A DNA stretch of 64,000 bases from Scortum barcoo (GCA_023238725.1 CM041538.1:3192182-3256181), one strand, 5' to 3'. Counted from the first letter of the stretch, positions 25,003-36,755 are shown. The notes: generated from the sequence alone by a model not told the origin. Made by a program: numbers and translations.

Positions 25003-25479
25003 GCATTTCTACTGAATGGTAAGCCTCGACTCCACCTAACTTGCTTTTGGTAACAGGTACCTTTCTCAATTTGGTTTTCCACTACGTATGGTACCACCTC
25101 AGTGTAGGAGGGATTCTTAACTGATCGTCATAGCAACACCATCACAAACTACTACAAAACAATACAAATCAACAATGTAACAAACATGGCACAACAGCAG
25201 CACTAACTGATGTTATCTTATGTAGCGTTAGCTTAGTATGTAGTTAGCTAGCAAGCTCATCCAGGCTCCATTATATTCCATACTCCATATGATTCTAGTG
25301 ACCAATCAGTGGTCTGCAGTATTTTAACGTTACCTTTTAGTATAGGCTCAGCTCACCTTAGTAGAGGTGACACTATAAAAAGTAGGCTACCAGCTACTAC
25401 AGTATCCACAATGGTAAATCAGAAACATCAGTTCCAAGTGAATCGAGTCAAATCAAGCCGTAGTATATAGTAGAAACGC
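25003..25479. mobile_element. MITE-like non-autonomous DNA element
   Basis: The left end GCATTTCTACTGAATGGTAA and following CCTCGACTC pair imperfectly with the reverse complement of the right end (GCGTTTCTACTATATACTAC, then GGCTTGATTTGACTCG). Internal phrases such as TTTTCCACTACGTATGGTAC and the GAGTCGAG-type motif resemble a widespread family of short teleost elements that I associate with hAT-like non-autonomous transposons. It has no coding capacity. Exact ends and target duplication are unresolved. Confidence 0.5.
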
Positions 25480-28034
25480 AGCACTGGTGTTTCTCATTTC
25501 TGAGCAGATAGTCAGCTGTAGAAACAGGCTGAGTACACAACACTGTGTTGTTCATATTACTGTATACTGCATGTGGTCTTCAGTAGTTGACTCTAACATT
25601 AAAATGCATTCAGACTGCACACAAACTGACTTTTAATTACATAAAAAAGTCAATAATCAAAATTAAGTCATTCCAAAAATAACACAGTCTATGTGTGTAG
25701 ACTGTTACAACTAACCTAGGTACGGACTGCAAAAGCTGATCAGAATTTCAAAACTGCATGAATGATGTGTGGTCAAAATGTGCTGACTGCTTATTCTAAG
25801 AAATCAGATTTGTGTCCAATATAATCAAATAAATAAATAAAAAAAATATAAATAAATATAAAATAAAAGTAAGCAGAGAAAATAAAATTATAGATTCCAA
25901 AATCATCAACAAAGTGACTGTCTGTGTCCGCCAAAATCGAAACATGCACTTACTGCACTGAACCATGAACGAGGCACTGAACTTACGCTCCTAAACTTAT
26001 TAGCCAATGAGTTTGCATCCCTGAAAATAATCCGCCCATGTGAGAGGTTTGTGTCAGACCTGAAAACAAAACGTGAATGAAAGAGCTGCAGTGTAACTAA
26101 GGCCTTTGAGATTATCCCTTTGCTTCACTGAGTTTTATTCTTTCTCAGATTGTTTCATAATTAAGAAGTTCTGTTTGACTATGTTGACACTATCTGATTC
26201 CATATAATATTGGCTTTTATGTTAACTCTAACTTTTGCACAACAAACCTTCTTGCTAGTTAGCTAGTTAACAGTATAAAGACAAAATAATGACACTGGCA
26301 CAATGCTTTGAATTTCTGGTACACTAATATTATAATCAGTCCAGAAAACTTGGAGTTGCTTTAAATTTAAAACTGTTTGCAGGGTGATTTATATTACTGT
26401 AAATGTTTTTAAAAGACAAAGGTACAAAACCTACATACAAATCAAGCACATCAGTGCACTACAAAAAAAATATATATATGCTTGCTGTTGATTTCAGATC
26501 ATCTTGAATGTTTAAAATGGATACATTCCCCATTTCAACTAAAAAATGGCTAAAAAAATGTATTGTTGGTTAGTCTTTGTACAATTTATATTGTGTTTTG
26601 TTTAACTGTGAGACATACTGTATATTTATTGATGCTGTTACTGTGGCACAAACTTAACATACTGTAAGAAGTACTGAAAAAGACAGGCAGCTCATAGACA
26701 GGCAGCATCAGGTTTTCCTATAGATATCATGGACATGTAACCAACATGCTGGTGGTAATCTGCTATATTTTATCAGTCTTTCAAACATGCAAGACTTTGC
26801 TGAACATTATGTAGCACTGACACAGATTTAGATGTGTGGGGTAGCACATTACTTAGTTATACCATTATAACACATTTTACAGATTTATAACATGTTGTGA
26901 AGTGAATTGGATTCCAGATGGCCTGATGTGTTACAGTATGACAAGTCTGCTGCACAGCATGAATCTTCTGCATCTGTTTTGGCTATTTGTCTTAATCTTG
27001 CATGATGATGCACCCATGCAGAACTCATCGTTACTCTCTCATTATTGTGCTATTACTTCATGCTCATATGTTACACTGTTGTACAGAAAGTGTCTCTCAA
27101 CCTTCTTGCTAAAAATGGTTTATTATCCTTTTAAGTTGGTTTAATTAATTATTAGAGGTAACAAGGTACAGCCATTCACCAGTTTAATATCAGTAAGACA
27201 TAACACACGAATGTGATTATTTGCAGTACAAATGACTTCATTGCACAGCCAGGGCCTACACCCTACCTCTTAAGAGGCCTCAGCTCACAAGTTGAAATAT
27301 ACTTGACTTGGTTGAACCATGAACTGTTTACTGTGTACAGTATTTATTTGAAAATTTGGACAGTTAGGCTGACCTAATATGCAATGTTACATATTTTTTA
27401 ATAGAATTAGACAATACTGAAAACTGCTGTATTGTGGAATTTGCACAAAAATGTGAATATTCTTTGTGCTGTTACTGTAGTTAAACAAACTCTCCAAACC
27501 TTTGCATTTACCCTAAACTACTGCTCACACTGTACTCTATTATTAGCATTCTCCGCATTGTACTTAAAATCAAAACAATTAAAAAATGTTTGGTTTGAAA
27601 TTCTTTAAAACCAATTAAAAGTTTTGAAATGTAACTTTTAAATAAGCTGAATTGAAAACTGTTATTGTTAACTGAATCATCTGATGATTTAGAATGGGCT
27701 GGTTTCTGTATGCATGACATAATAACTTAAGTAGCTTATGCAGGGATTTTTATGGCATGTTTTTGTCTTCTAAACTGTTCGATTCTTGCTTTTAAATGCA
27801 ATAAAGAACATTTTAAGCATCCACCTTTGTTCTTGCTGTTGTCAGACAACTGGAAAAACAATAGAAGAGGACAAATAACTTAGGACATAACTCAACACAA
27901 CAAATTCCTGTATTTCCAGCAACACTTGGTGGTTCAACTTCTCACCTTGCTGCAATGATGCTGAAGTGCATGTGAGTACAACAAAGTGCAACAAAGCACA
28001 CTCTGACCACACTTCATAACACTGGTCAGAAGTG
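25480..28034. other. Intergenic AT-rich stretch
   Basis: No exon, RNA gene or clear mobile element is visible. The short frames at 26902-27144 and 27508-27720 are typical of random AT-rich DNA. Confidence 0.4.
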
Positions 28035-28047
28035 CAGAAGATTTTGA
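28035..28047. repeat. Target-site duplication, left copy
   Basis: CAGAAGATTTTGA, identical to 34006-34018, immediately outside the T-rich (minus-strand poly-A) end of the L1-type insertion. Confidence 0.85.
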
Positions 28048-28360
28048 TTTTTTTTTTTAAACTTTCTTTTTATTGATTTTTTTTCAGTGAAAAACAAAAC
28101 AAAACACAAGCATATAAATATACATACAGAACAAGTACCCACTCACCCACAGTTCTCCATTTAAGTCCACAATGATACAAAAAAGGTCACTGGTAAAAAA
28201 CAAAACAAAACATAATAAATAGAAATGAAATTAATATATATTTATACAGAGAGAGAAAAGCTTATGACCCAGAGCAAAACTTTAGTGTCCCAGCGCAGAA
28301 AAATAAAATAAAAAATACAAATTTACACACAGAGTATACATTCAGTGGTAAGGTCACCTC

Positions 28361-29721
28361 TCATCTATGTAGTCCCTCCATTTCTTCCAATATTGGTCAC
28401 CTTTTTCAGTATTGTATCTCAGGGAAAATGTTAACCTTTCCATGTTGTGAATTTCTTGAACTTTTCCTATCCAGCTGAAATTGTCGGACACTCCTTGCTC
28501 AACCATTTCCTGGTTATTGCCTTTTTGCTACTTGCCAGTAATAGTTGTAGTAGGTATCTGTCGTGTTTATTTATTTGGTATGTTTCCTAAATATATAACA
28601 CTAAAACTGAGATCAGGCTGCAAATTGATTATTGATTCAATTGCTGCTATAACCCAATAAGATGAAATTATGGGACATTCCCAGAATATGTGAAAGTGGC
28701 CAGCTGACATATTACCACACCCTCTCCAACATCGTCCTTGAGCCGGGTTATTGGTCTGTAAACTTTTGATTCTGGGAGTTATAAAGAATCTTAGAGTGTT
28801 TTTCCAGGTGAATTCCCTCCACAGATCTGAGCTAGAGGTAGTGGACAATGTCCAACAGATATTTAGCCAATCATCAATCTTAACTGTATGTTAGCTTATT
28901 TTTCCCACCTTGATTTAATATACATTGTGGAGAGACATCTGTCCTTCTGTAAAGCTGAATAAATCCTGGAGATCAGTTTTCTGCTTGAGTTTCCTTTATA
29001 AGCACTGACAAATATCTCTATCAGGTTCATTCCTTCTTCTCCAATAGTTTTGATGTTTTTATTAAAATAATCTCTCAATTGAAAATATCTGAAGAGATCC
29101 TGTTTCTCCATATTGTGCTTTTTCCTGAGGTTCTCCAAGGAAACTAAAACAGTATTAGCAGAAATTTTGCAATATGAGGTAATTCCCAGGTTTGTCCAAT
29201 GTGTAGACCTGCTGTCCAGTTCGGCTGGTGTGAATTTCATATCAAATGCTACCCAGCGTAATAGTTGTGCATTTCTTTCAAACTTAGAGTCTTTGAGGAT
29301 TTTGTACCATATGTTTAGTGGGGTTGCGATCCAGTTAGTTAGTTTATCTACCGGTAAGTACTTTTTCAAGAGGGTTTTGTCTCCCAACACAGATTGGAGA
29401 AGTTCAGATATAAAATTTTGTTCTAACTCCTTCCATTCTGCATCACATTCCGGGTCACACCAACTGACCAGGAAGTGCAGCTGTGCCGCTGTGTAATAAT
29501 CTTCCAAACAGGGTAGGGCCCTTCCGCCTTTATCTTTGGGCAGCTGAAGTGTCTGAAACCTAATTCGTGGCCTTTGTTTTGCCCAGATAAAAGTACATAT
29601 CATCCTATTCCATTCATTAAATTGCTTTGGTGGTATCTCAATTGGCAACGACTGGAAGAGATACAGAAGACAGGGCAGCACGTTCATCTTAATTAGGTTG
29701 TACATATTTGTCATTTGTCAG
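28361..29721 (-). pseudogene. L1 ORF2, C-terminal part
   Basis: The frame at 28896-29714 encodes MTNMYNLIKMNVLPCLLYLF followed by FNEWNRMICTFIWAKQRPRI, the region after the reverse transcriptase in vertebrate L1 ORF2. After a stop it continues in shifted frames to a cysteine-histidine motif near 28700-28740 (CWRGCGNMSAGHFHIFWEC, the C..C...H....C pattern of the ORF2 tail) and ends KKWRDYIDER at about 28361. The 310 bases from there to the poly-T are the 3' UTR. Confidence 0.85.
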
Positions 29722-30864
29722 TAATAGATAGATAGATAGATAGATAGATGATACAGTGAGATGGCATGGCATGTGGCAGGAAAGATTTCCTGTATCTGTC
29801 CTTTCGACAGCAAAGCTGGAGCAGCCTGTGAGAGAAGGTACTCTGCTGTCTGTCTACTGTGTGATGGAGAGGGTGCTGATCATTGTCCATGATGGATAAT
29901 AGTCTATTCAGCATTCTCCTCTCCACCACGGTCTCAAAAGACTCCAGCCTGAGACCAAGCACAGAGCCAGCCTTCTTGATGATTTTATCAAGTCTTTTAG
30001 TGTCGCTGGCTTTGATGCTGCTGCCCCAACACACGGCAGCAAAGAAAATGGCGCTGGCAACAACAGACTGGTAAAAAATCTCCAACATCCTGCTGCCCAC
30101 GTTGAAGGATCTCAGCTTCCTCAGGAAATAGAGTCTGCTCATCCCCTTCTTGTACACAGCCTCCGTGTTAGATTTCCAGTCCAGTCTGTTGTTGATCACC
30201 ACTTCCAGGTATTTGTAGTCCTCCACCTCTTCCACCACCTCCCCCCTGATCCATAGTGGCTGTGAAGGTCATCTTCTTCCTCCTGAAGTCGATCACCATC
30301 TCTCTGGTCTTGTTGACATTCAGCCTCAGGTGATTCTGTTCGGACCACTCTACAAAGTTGTCTACCAGTGTCCTGTACTCACCCTCCTCTCCCTCTCTTA
30401 TACACCCGACAACAGCTGAGTCATCAGAAAACTTCTGCAGATGACATGACTCAGAGTTGTACTGAAAGTCAGTGGTGTATAAGGTGAAGAGGAAGGGAGA
30501 AAGAGCACAGTTCCCTCCCTGCGGAGCTCCTGTATCACTGACCACCACATCAGACAGGATACTGCCCAGACAGACAAACTGTGGCTTGCCTGTCAAGTAG
30601 TCAGTAATTCAGTAGATCATTGTAAAGTCGTCATCATCCGCAGCTTCTCACCCAGTAGCAGCAGTTGAATGGTGTTGAACGCACTGGAGAAATCAAAGAA
30701 TGTGATCCTCACAGTGCCTCCTCCACCATCCAAATGCATATGGGCTCGTTGCAGCAGGTAGATGACAGCATCATCGACTCCTAAATGGGGCTGATAGGCA
30801 AATTGCAAAGGATCCAAAAACATCCTCACCTGTGGCCTCAGCTGGGCTAAGACCAGTCTCTACG
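29722..30864 (-). mobile_element. L2-like LINE nested in the L1, 5' truncated
   Basis: Minus-strand frames spell a non-LTR reverse transcriptase from its middle: VLAQLRPQVRMFLDPLQFAY near 30780-30860, FFDFSSAFNTIQ near 30670, TGAPQGGNCALSPFLFTLYT near 30500-30550, active-site block KFSDDSAVVG near 30430, LRLNVNKTREMVIDFRRKK near 30300, then the thumb and tail block at 29765-30238 (DYKYLEVVINNRLDWKSNTE to RYRKSFLPHAM). The 3' end is an (ATAG)n tract at 29724-29749 rather than poly-A, a feature of L2-like elements. The insertion separates L1 sequence at ADIKADLSCWS from MTNMYNLIKM. The last block is open for 175 codons, so this is relatively young compared with the other LINE pieces here. Confidence 0.85.
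29724..29749. repeat. (ATAG)n tail of the nested LINE
   Basis: About six GATA/ATAG units at the 3' end of the minus-strand element. Confidence 0.9.
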
Positions 30865-32500
30865 ACTGGACCAGCAACTTAGGTCTGCCTTGATGTCAGC
30901 TGTTATAGAGGTATAATTGTAGTCATAAATGGTAGTTAAATCTTTCTGTATTAAGGTATTTAATGATACTATCTGTCAGATTAAATTTACATGTTCTATA
31001 AATGGTTTCATGTGGTTTCAGATTGAAAGTTAGAGTTTGGGTTTTATGTAAATGTAGTTTATAACCAGAGTATGAGGCAAATTCTTCAAGTTGATGCAGT
31101 AATTTAGGGAGACTTACTTTGGGGTTGCTAAGGGTCATAAGAATATCATCCGCATATAAACAAATTTTATATTGTGTGTTTCCAATCAATACACCAGTTA
31201 TGTCCTTATCTTTTCTTATCGCCTGAGCCAGCAGCTCAGTGAAAAGAGCGAAAAGTGTAGGGCTAAGGGGGCAGGGACCTGAAAATCTGATATAGCTAGT
31301 GATTCAGCTGCCTGGGGTTTGGAGTATAAGGTCTTAAAATAAGTTTCAAATGAGCATTGAATATCTTCCAGTTTGTGATACATCTTATCAGTCTGTGGGT
31401 CTTTAATTTTGTGAATAGATCTCTCTGCCAATTGTTTGCCTATCCTCCATGCAAGCAATTTTTTAGATTTAGGGCCATTTACATAGAACTTTGCTTGATA
31501 AATTTAACTCTCTTTTTCCATTTCACTTTCATGTATGTTATTCAGAGTTTGTTTTGTATCTCTGATTTGGTTTAGGACATCAATATCATTATACTTCATA
31601 TGTCTGATTTCCAGGGATTTTAGTTTTGCAGTCAGTCACTCTTTTTCTTTCTTCTTACAAGCTGACCACATTATAAGTTTGCCCCTAATAACAGCCTTGG
31701 CCACATCCCATATTGTACTGGGAGACACCATCTCATTATCATTAAGCAACATATATTCTTCAAATTCTTCCTCTATATATTTTCAGCATTGGGAGTCATT
31801 TAAGAGGTTGGTGTTTAGTCTCCACAGAGTCTCTTTAGGTCTGTTATCTAAATGCATTGTCAAATATACCCCCGCATGGTCGGAACTATCTCTTACCCCT
31901 ATGTCACATTTTATAATCCTATGTCTGTCAGTTTTAAACATAAAAAAATAATCATTTCTTGAATACATACAATGCGAGTGGGAGAAAAAAGTAAAACACA
32001 TATCGGTCAGGTGTAGTTCTCTCCATACATCCAACATGCTTATTTCCTTAAGCAATTTTTTAGTGTATAAAGCTCCAGGTTTTATGTGTTTTTGTTCTAC
32101 TTGTAGAATCCAGGGTGGGATGTAAATTAATATTCAGTCCCCAGCACATATCAGAACACCTAATGCTTCAGTAGTTATCATGTTTAACACTTTTTTAATT
32201 TGTCCTTTATTAGTTCCTGGTGGTCTATAAAAATTCAATAATCTTACTTCCTTATTGTCAATGAAACCTGTAACCAACAGGTAGTGCCCTTCTTTATCTG
32301 TAATTTGTGAAGAAAACTGGAAATTTACTCTGTTCGAAATGAATACTGCTACACCCCTTGCATTTCCCTTCTTAAATGAAGAATAGTATGAATTCCTTCA
32401 TTTCAGCGATGGCCTTACTCCTCTTTATGGGATTATTAAGACCATTAACATTGAGAGTGATCACTCTGTACTCATGATGATGCATTTCAATTGTTGAGAA
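30865..32500 (-). pseudogene. L1 ORF2, endonuclease and reverse-transcriptase part
   Basis: The minus strand begins near 32490 with HHHEYRVITLNVNGLNNPIK, the start of the AP-like endonuclease. It continues through KGNARGVAVFIS near 32350 and the domain end SDHAGVYLTMHLDNRP near 31870. From 31216-31458 it reads KLEDIQCSFETYFKTLYSKP and then jumps to a CPLSPTLFALFTELLAQAI-like block. The active-site segment YKICLYADDILMTLSNP lies at about 31130-31180. The jump implies loss of roughly 200 or more codons between the linker and the middle of the reverse transcriptase. Several stops are present. Confidence 0.85.
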
Positions 32501-32808
32501 GAAAGTAAGTTTACCTTAATAGTTAAAAATCCATAGATGACCAGAAAAACAAAACATCTGTCTGTGTACCAAAATGAAACATAACATATGAACTTAACAT
32601 ACATAGTGAACATTAGTGACTTCCATTCTTGAAGTATAATTTCAACTTCGAAATTGGGGGGGGGGATCCCTTAACCTTGAAGGTGCCCCTCCCCATGCCA
32701 CCCATTCTCTCTGACAGGTTAACATTAGAGCAGTGCACATAGAAAAGTAAACATCGGCTCCCAGACATGCAGTCAGTTTAACTAGAAAATGTTCACAGTA
32801 GGAAAATA

Positions 32809-32848
32809 AACCTGATTATGTTGTACGACTGTACAACATAATCAGGTT
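32809..32848. repeat. Strong hairpin: perfect 18-bp arms, 4-base loop
   Basis: AACCTGATTATGTTGTAC (32809-32826) and its exact complement at 32831-32848 are separated by GACT. Outer flanks also pair apart from one mismatch (AAAATAAACC / GGTTAATTTT). It lies between the ORF1 and ORF2 remnants of the L1-type element. Confidence 0.9.
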
Positions 32849-32949
32849 AATTTTCAGACTGGTGTGGTATTGGATGTGATAGTCTTACTGATCTCTGTAG
32901 ATTACTCAGTCATTCACAATACCAAAAACTCTCATGAAGCCTCCTCATT

Positions 32950-33895
32950 GCGTCGGAACCCCATCAGTTTGTCCTGAAAGCGAGTCTCTCGCTGCTGATG
33001 TGTTTTTGGGCCAGCTGTTTCCCAAGCTGTTCCCCTCTTCCTCAGGTCATCAGTTGCCTCCTCCACGCTGTTATAGACAACTGGCCTCGTGTCGAAAAAC
33101 ACTGAATTTCATTGGGTAAAGCATCTGGAAACGAATGTCCTTCTCCTTAAGAGCTTTTCTGATAAAGGTGTACGCCTGCCTTTCTTTTCATGTGTATTTC
33201 TGTCAGGTAGTCCTACTCAAAAAACACTCTTCTTCCATCGTTGTGAATCTCCTTTTTTCTCCAAGCGTAGCGGAGCACCTGCTCTTTAGTTGTATATTCC
33301 AGGAAATAAACAAGCATGGACCTGGGGTTGGCACCTTGCGGCGGTCTGGATCCCAGTGATCGGTGGCAGCGCTGAATACCGAGGGGGTCTCAGTGAGATA
33401 CAGTTCACTTTTGAAAAACTCCTTTCATGTTGTCCCCCTCGGCCCTCTCTGAGATACTGTGGATATGGATGTTGTTCCTTCGGGAACGCGCCTCTAGGTC
33501 TGTTAACTGGGCTTGAAAGGATTTTTGGAGTTCAAGTGTGTAAGTTAGCATCTCCGCAGTTTCGCCGTGACTCTCTGCACATCAGCCACTCTCTGTTCCG
33601 TCGCCTCAACTCTGTCCGTTATTTCTCTTAACTCAGATGAAATACCATTTAGTTTCGCACTTATTTCTCCTCGAAAGTCCACCAGCTCATTCTTGAGTGT
33701 TCCTATTGCTTTGTTGAGTTCTTTCTTCACATCCACACGGACCGTCTGTATCTCGGCAATTATTTTAGTCTGGATAGCCTCCATAGCCTCTTGCTCAGCT
33801 AGCATGCTAACATTAGCTGTATCCTCACTCTTTTCTCTTTTCTCAGGTTTCGTCGTGAATTACTTCTGGTCAGTCTTCTGTTTCCCCCTTTCATG
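32950..33895 (-). pseudogene. L1 ORF1 remnant
   Basis: The frame at 33545-33805 (minus) encodes a charged, heptad-rich helix (IIAEIQTVRVDVKKELNKAI, then RGEISAKLNGISSELREITD and VEATEQRVADVQ), the coiled coil through which L1 ORF1 proteins trimerise. Downstream in shifted frames come pieces of the RNA-binding C-terminal domain, including KEQVLRYAWRKKEIH near 33250-33300. Upstream sequence reads GKQKTDQK, stop, then FTTKPEKREKSEDTANVSML. Broken by frameshifts. Confidence 0.75.
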
Positions 33896-34005
33896 CAACA
33901 GTGATACCTTTTCTGTGTAATTATCCAGTGGTTTTTGGGAGAAAATAAGGCTGTCTGGGAGCCTTTGTTTTATGCTGCTGTTTGCTCCTACGCTATACTG
34001 GAAGT

Positions 34006-34018
34006 CAGAAGATTTTGA
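34006..34018. repeat. Target-site duplication, right copy
   Basis: CAGAAGATTTTGA, identical to 28035-28047. It marks the 5' boundary of the minus-strand L1-type insertion. Confidence 0.85.
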
Positions 34019-34719
34019 ATTTAAACCAGAGAGGGCATCGCTGCAATTACGCTTAAACATAAACTATACCAGTCTTGGATTATTTTGCACAGCCTAGTTT
34101 TCCTTGACTAGCTACCCACCTAAGTACTCGACAGTGGTGATAACTGGATGACTGGTATGATTAATATCTTATTAAATCTGTGTAGTGTTTACATGTGCCA
34201 TAGGCATGAGACAAATATGACGATTGCACAGGGTTTGTTCATTTAGAGATTCTTTTTTGTTCAGTCACAACAGAAACATCAAATCAAAATGGAAACATAA
34301 AGGGCTAGCTATTGTCACACCAGTAGATCTTATGCCTGCACCTTCCCAAGCTCTGAATGGACAGCACATATGCGCAGTAACCCACATCACTGTGGCTTTT
34401 AGTCTTCAGGTCTGGCAACGACCTTGAGATGTTTCAGTTCTTCAGGGTTTCGGTTCTCTAGCGCCTCCCCTTACAGCCCTTGACTCCCACTAATCCGCCT
34501 TTCCCAGAACTCATGAAGCTAACCGCGAACATGGAAACCTCATCTCCCCTAACAATTCCTCCTACAGTCGGCAGTTGGCCTTGGTGTAGTACGTTTATTA
34601 TTCTCTGCATTGTTCTGCCACAGGTCTGTCTCTTTTTGAGGGCCCCTGCAGGTACCAGTCAGCTCTCTTTCTAAGCTAAGAGAAGGATGTTAATGTTTCA
34701 TCTGCTTGTATATCCATAT
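34019..34719. other. Intergenic spacer
   Basis: No gene is supported. A few short frames have no family signature. The sequence resumes the unique DNA interrupted by the L1-type insertion and then enters the Gypsy remnant. Confidence 0.35.
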
Positions 34720-35450
34720 CTCCAGGTACAAGCTCCAAGAAGACTTGCATTGTACTCCAGGTCCCCACGACCAGATTAGTCTCTCATCAATGCTTCGTCA
34801 GTCTTTCTGTAACTCTGACACCCCTTTGGGTCCACCCCAACTTCCATGTCTCAAAGATCAAGCCAGTGGCCAACTGCCCCCTATCTTCTACTCATCCTCA
34901 GCCACCTCTTTGTCTGGTTGGTGTTTCTGATACCTACACAGTAAGGTGTTTGCTACATGGCCGTCATTGGGGCAGGGGCCATATCTGGTGAACTGGGAGG
35001 GGTACAGTCCGGAGGAACACTGTAGGGTCCATGCCAGGCATGTATAGGGTCGTGTCCTCATTGCAGACTTCCACCATTGTAATCCTGAAGGACCCAAGAG
35101 TGACGACATGAGCCATCCTTGAGGGAGGTTCTGTCATACTGGGAAAAATAGTCTCATGCCGGCTGATACTATGCTATGTGTGATCCAGAGGATCGCTAAC
35201 TGCCTCCCTAGTTGAGGGCTGAGTCTTTGTGCCTGCCTGCTGAGCCTTTTCTCATTCAGTCTGTGCTTGACTGTAATGAGTATGCTTCAGAGTCCCTGCC
35301 ATAGTTTTTGTCTTGGTGGGCTTTGTGTTTGAAGGGGGTTTTGTTGTATTTTTGGTTTGTGCCTGCTACTAACCCAAGTAAAGGCTTTGAAGAGTCTGCC
35401 TTGTCTCCTGTGTGTTTCTGCTTCTGGGTCCTCATTCTCTGCCAAATTTC
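34720..35450 (+). mobile_element. Ty3/Gypsy remnant: pol tail, chromodomain, LTR
   Basis: Shifted + frames encode VHPNFHVSKIKPVANCPL at about 34830-34880. A chromodomain-like block follows, with YTVRCLL, then WEGYSPEEHCRVHARHV and FHHCNPEGPKSDD at about 34935-35110. This is the integrase C-terminal tail of fish Gypsy elements. From about 35120 to 35450 the sequence resembles an LTR, with a G/T-rich tract and TGCCTTGTCTCC...CTGGGTCCTCA near its end. The chromodomain would guide integration in an intact element; here stops and frameshifts disrupt it. Confidence 0.75.
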
Positions 35451-35539
35451 CAAAGTGTAAGCAAAATCACTGTCCGTGGTGGATGAATGAGTGGAATGTG
35501 TGCTGTGGGAGTATTTTATATTGCAGTAAACACTTGAAA

Positions 35540-36120
35540 ACCACCTCAGAAGGCACAGAATTGTATGAATGGTGGAGGAGTGTGGAAATACTCTGCAGTC
35601 AAAATTCAAGCTATCACAGACCCACTCATACAGTTCATATACGGAGCCAACAGGTCTGTAGGTGATGCCGTAAACATGACCTTCCACCTTATCTTAGAAG
35701 ACCCAGACTCTTCAGGAACCTCTGCCAGGATCCTGTTAGTGGACTTCAGCTCTGCTACGGGACAAACTCTCCCAGCTGAGTGTGTCTGACTTCACCTGCA
35801 AGTGGATCACAGATCTGTGTGTGAACATCAGCTGCATCTTTTCTCCTCTACCCTCCTCCCCATACACCAGCAGCTGCACCTCCAGTCAACAGTCCATCAA
35901 GCTCCTGGAGTTTATGGTACATTATTTGGTCCATTAACATGTGGTATGCTGCCATCATTGCCAAGAACAAAAAAAACATACAGGAAAGATTGTTGACTGT
36001 GGCAGACTGAGGATTGTGGATTTAGTCATTCTCCTGCAGCAGGAGGCTGCAGTCCATCAGGAGTCACCACAAGAACAGTTTCTTCCCAGCTGCAGCTTCT
36101 TGTTATAACAAGAAGTTACA
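35540..36120 (+). mobile_element. LINE fragment (reverse transcriptase, internally deleted)
   Basis: The + strand encodes PLIQFIYGANRSVGDAVNMT, then FHLILEDPDSSGTSARILLV and DFSSA at 35610-35755. In shifted frames follow LSQLSV-, CKWITDLC- and SSPLLPIHQQLHLQ-like blocks of the same domain (35770-35920) and finally HKNSFFPAAAS near 36065-36110. Order fits a non-LTR reverse transcriptase (QFAYRANRSVDDAV...FVDFSSAFNT...NSFFP.A) with the catalytic centre deleted. Confidence 0.75.
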
Positions 36121-36755
36121 TGTTAAGTGAAACAGGTTGGTTTGTTGTAATGATAAGAAAAATGTGCCATTACAGCGTGAAACAAATCTTGTGATAACGA
36201 GAACATCTTGCTTCAATGAGCATTTTTTACATACAATTTTTTACTATACATAAATTAAGAGACAAAAACTGGGGAAAATAGGTAAATAAACTAAAGAGAG
36301 AAATTTCTTTGTTTTTGTGAAATATCTTCTCTCTTATGAGGTGTCTCTTGTGTTTTATGAGTGCAGCAGCTTCCTGTTGAATCTGACAGTTTGTGATTTT
36401 AGCACTGAAAAACCATTTCACTTAAAGTTAATTTAAACCTCATGAGTTGCTTGAACATTTGAAATAAAAAGCTCTGAGTTGGTGTGTTTCTTGTGTACTT
36501 TATGTGTTGTTGGTTTTCTGTTAGCCTGATAACTTTCTGTGACCGTCACGTGGAGCTGTGGACGCTGCAGGTGACTGGATGATAAATGTATGTTAAATAA
36601 AAGGCCATCGCCTGTGTGGAGCTCGTCTCCATCGTAACGCGCTGAAGCTGCGTGATGCTCATCCTCATCCGCAGGAAGCATCCTCGGCCGCGCGCAGCAT
36701 CCGGAGGACCGTGCGCGTTCACGCCTCAAGCGAGAAAGCGAGCGAGAGAGAGGAG

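Larger units (their letters stand above)
28048..34005 (-). mobile_element. L1-type LINE insertion, near complete 5' to 3' but decayed
   Basis: The insertion is bounded by 13-bp direct repeats. Its 3' end is a run of 11 T (poly-A tail on the minus strand) next to the left duplication, as expected from target-primed reverse transcription. On the minus strand the order is a short leader, an ORF1 remnant (about 33895-32950), a spacer with a strong hairpin, then ORF2 (about 32500-28361) with endonuclease, reverse transcriptase and C-terminal cysteine motif. A second LINE interrupts ORF2 at about 29722-30864, and part of the reverse transcriptase is deleted near 31280. Many stops and frameshifts mean it is inactive. 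Confidence 0.85.
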
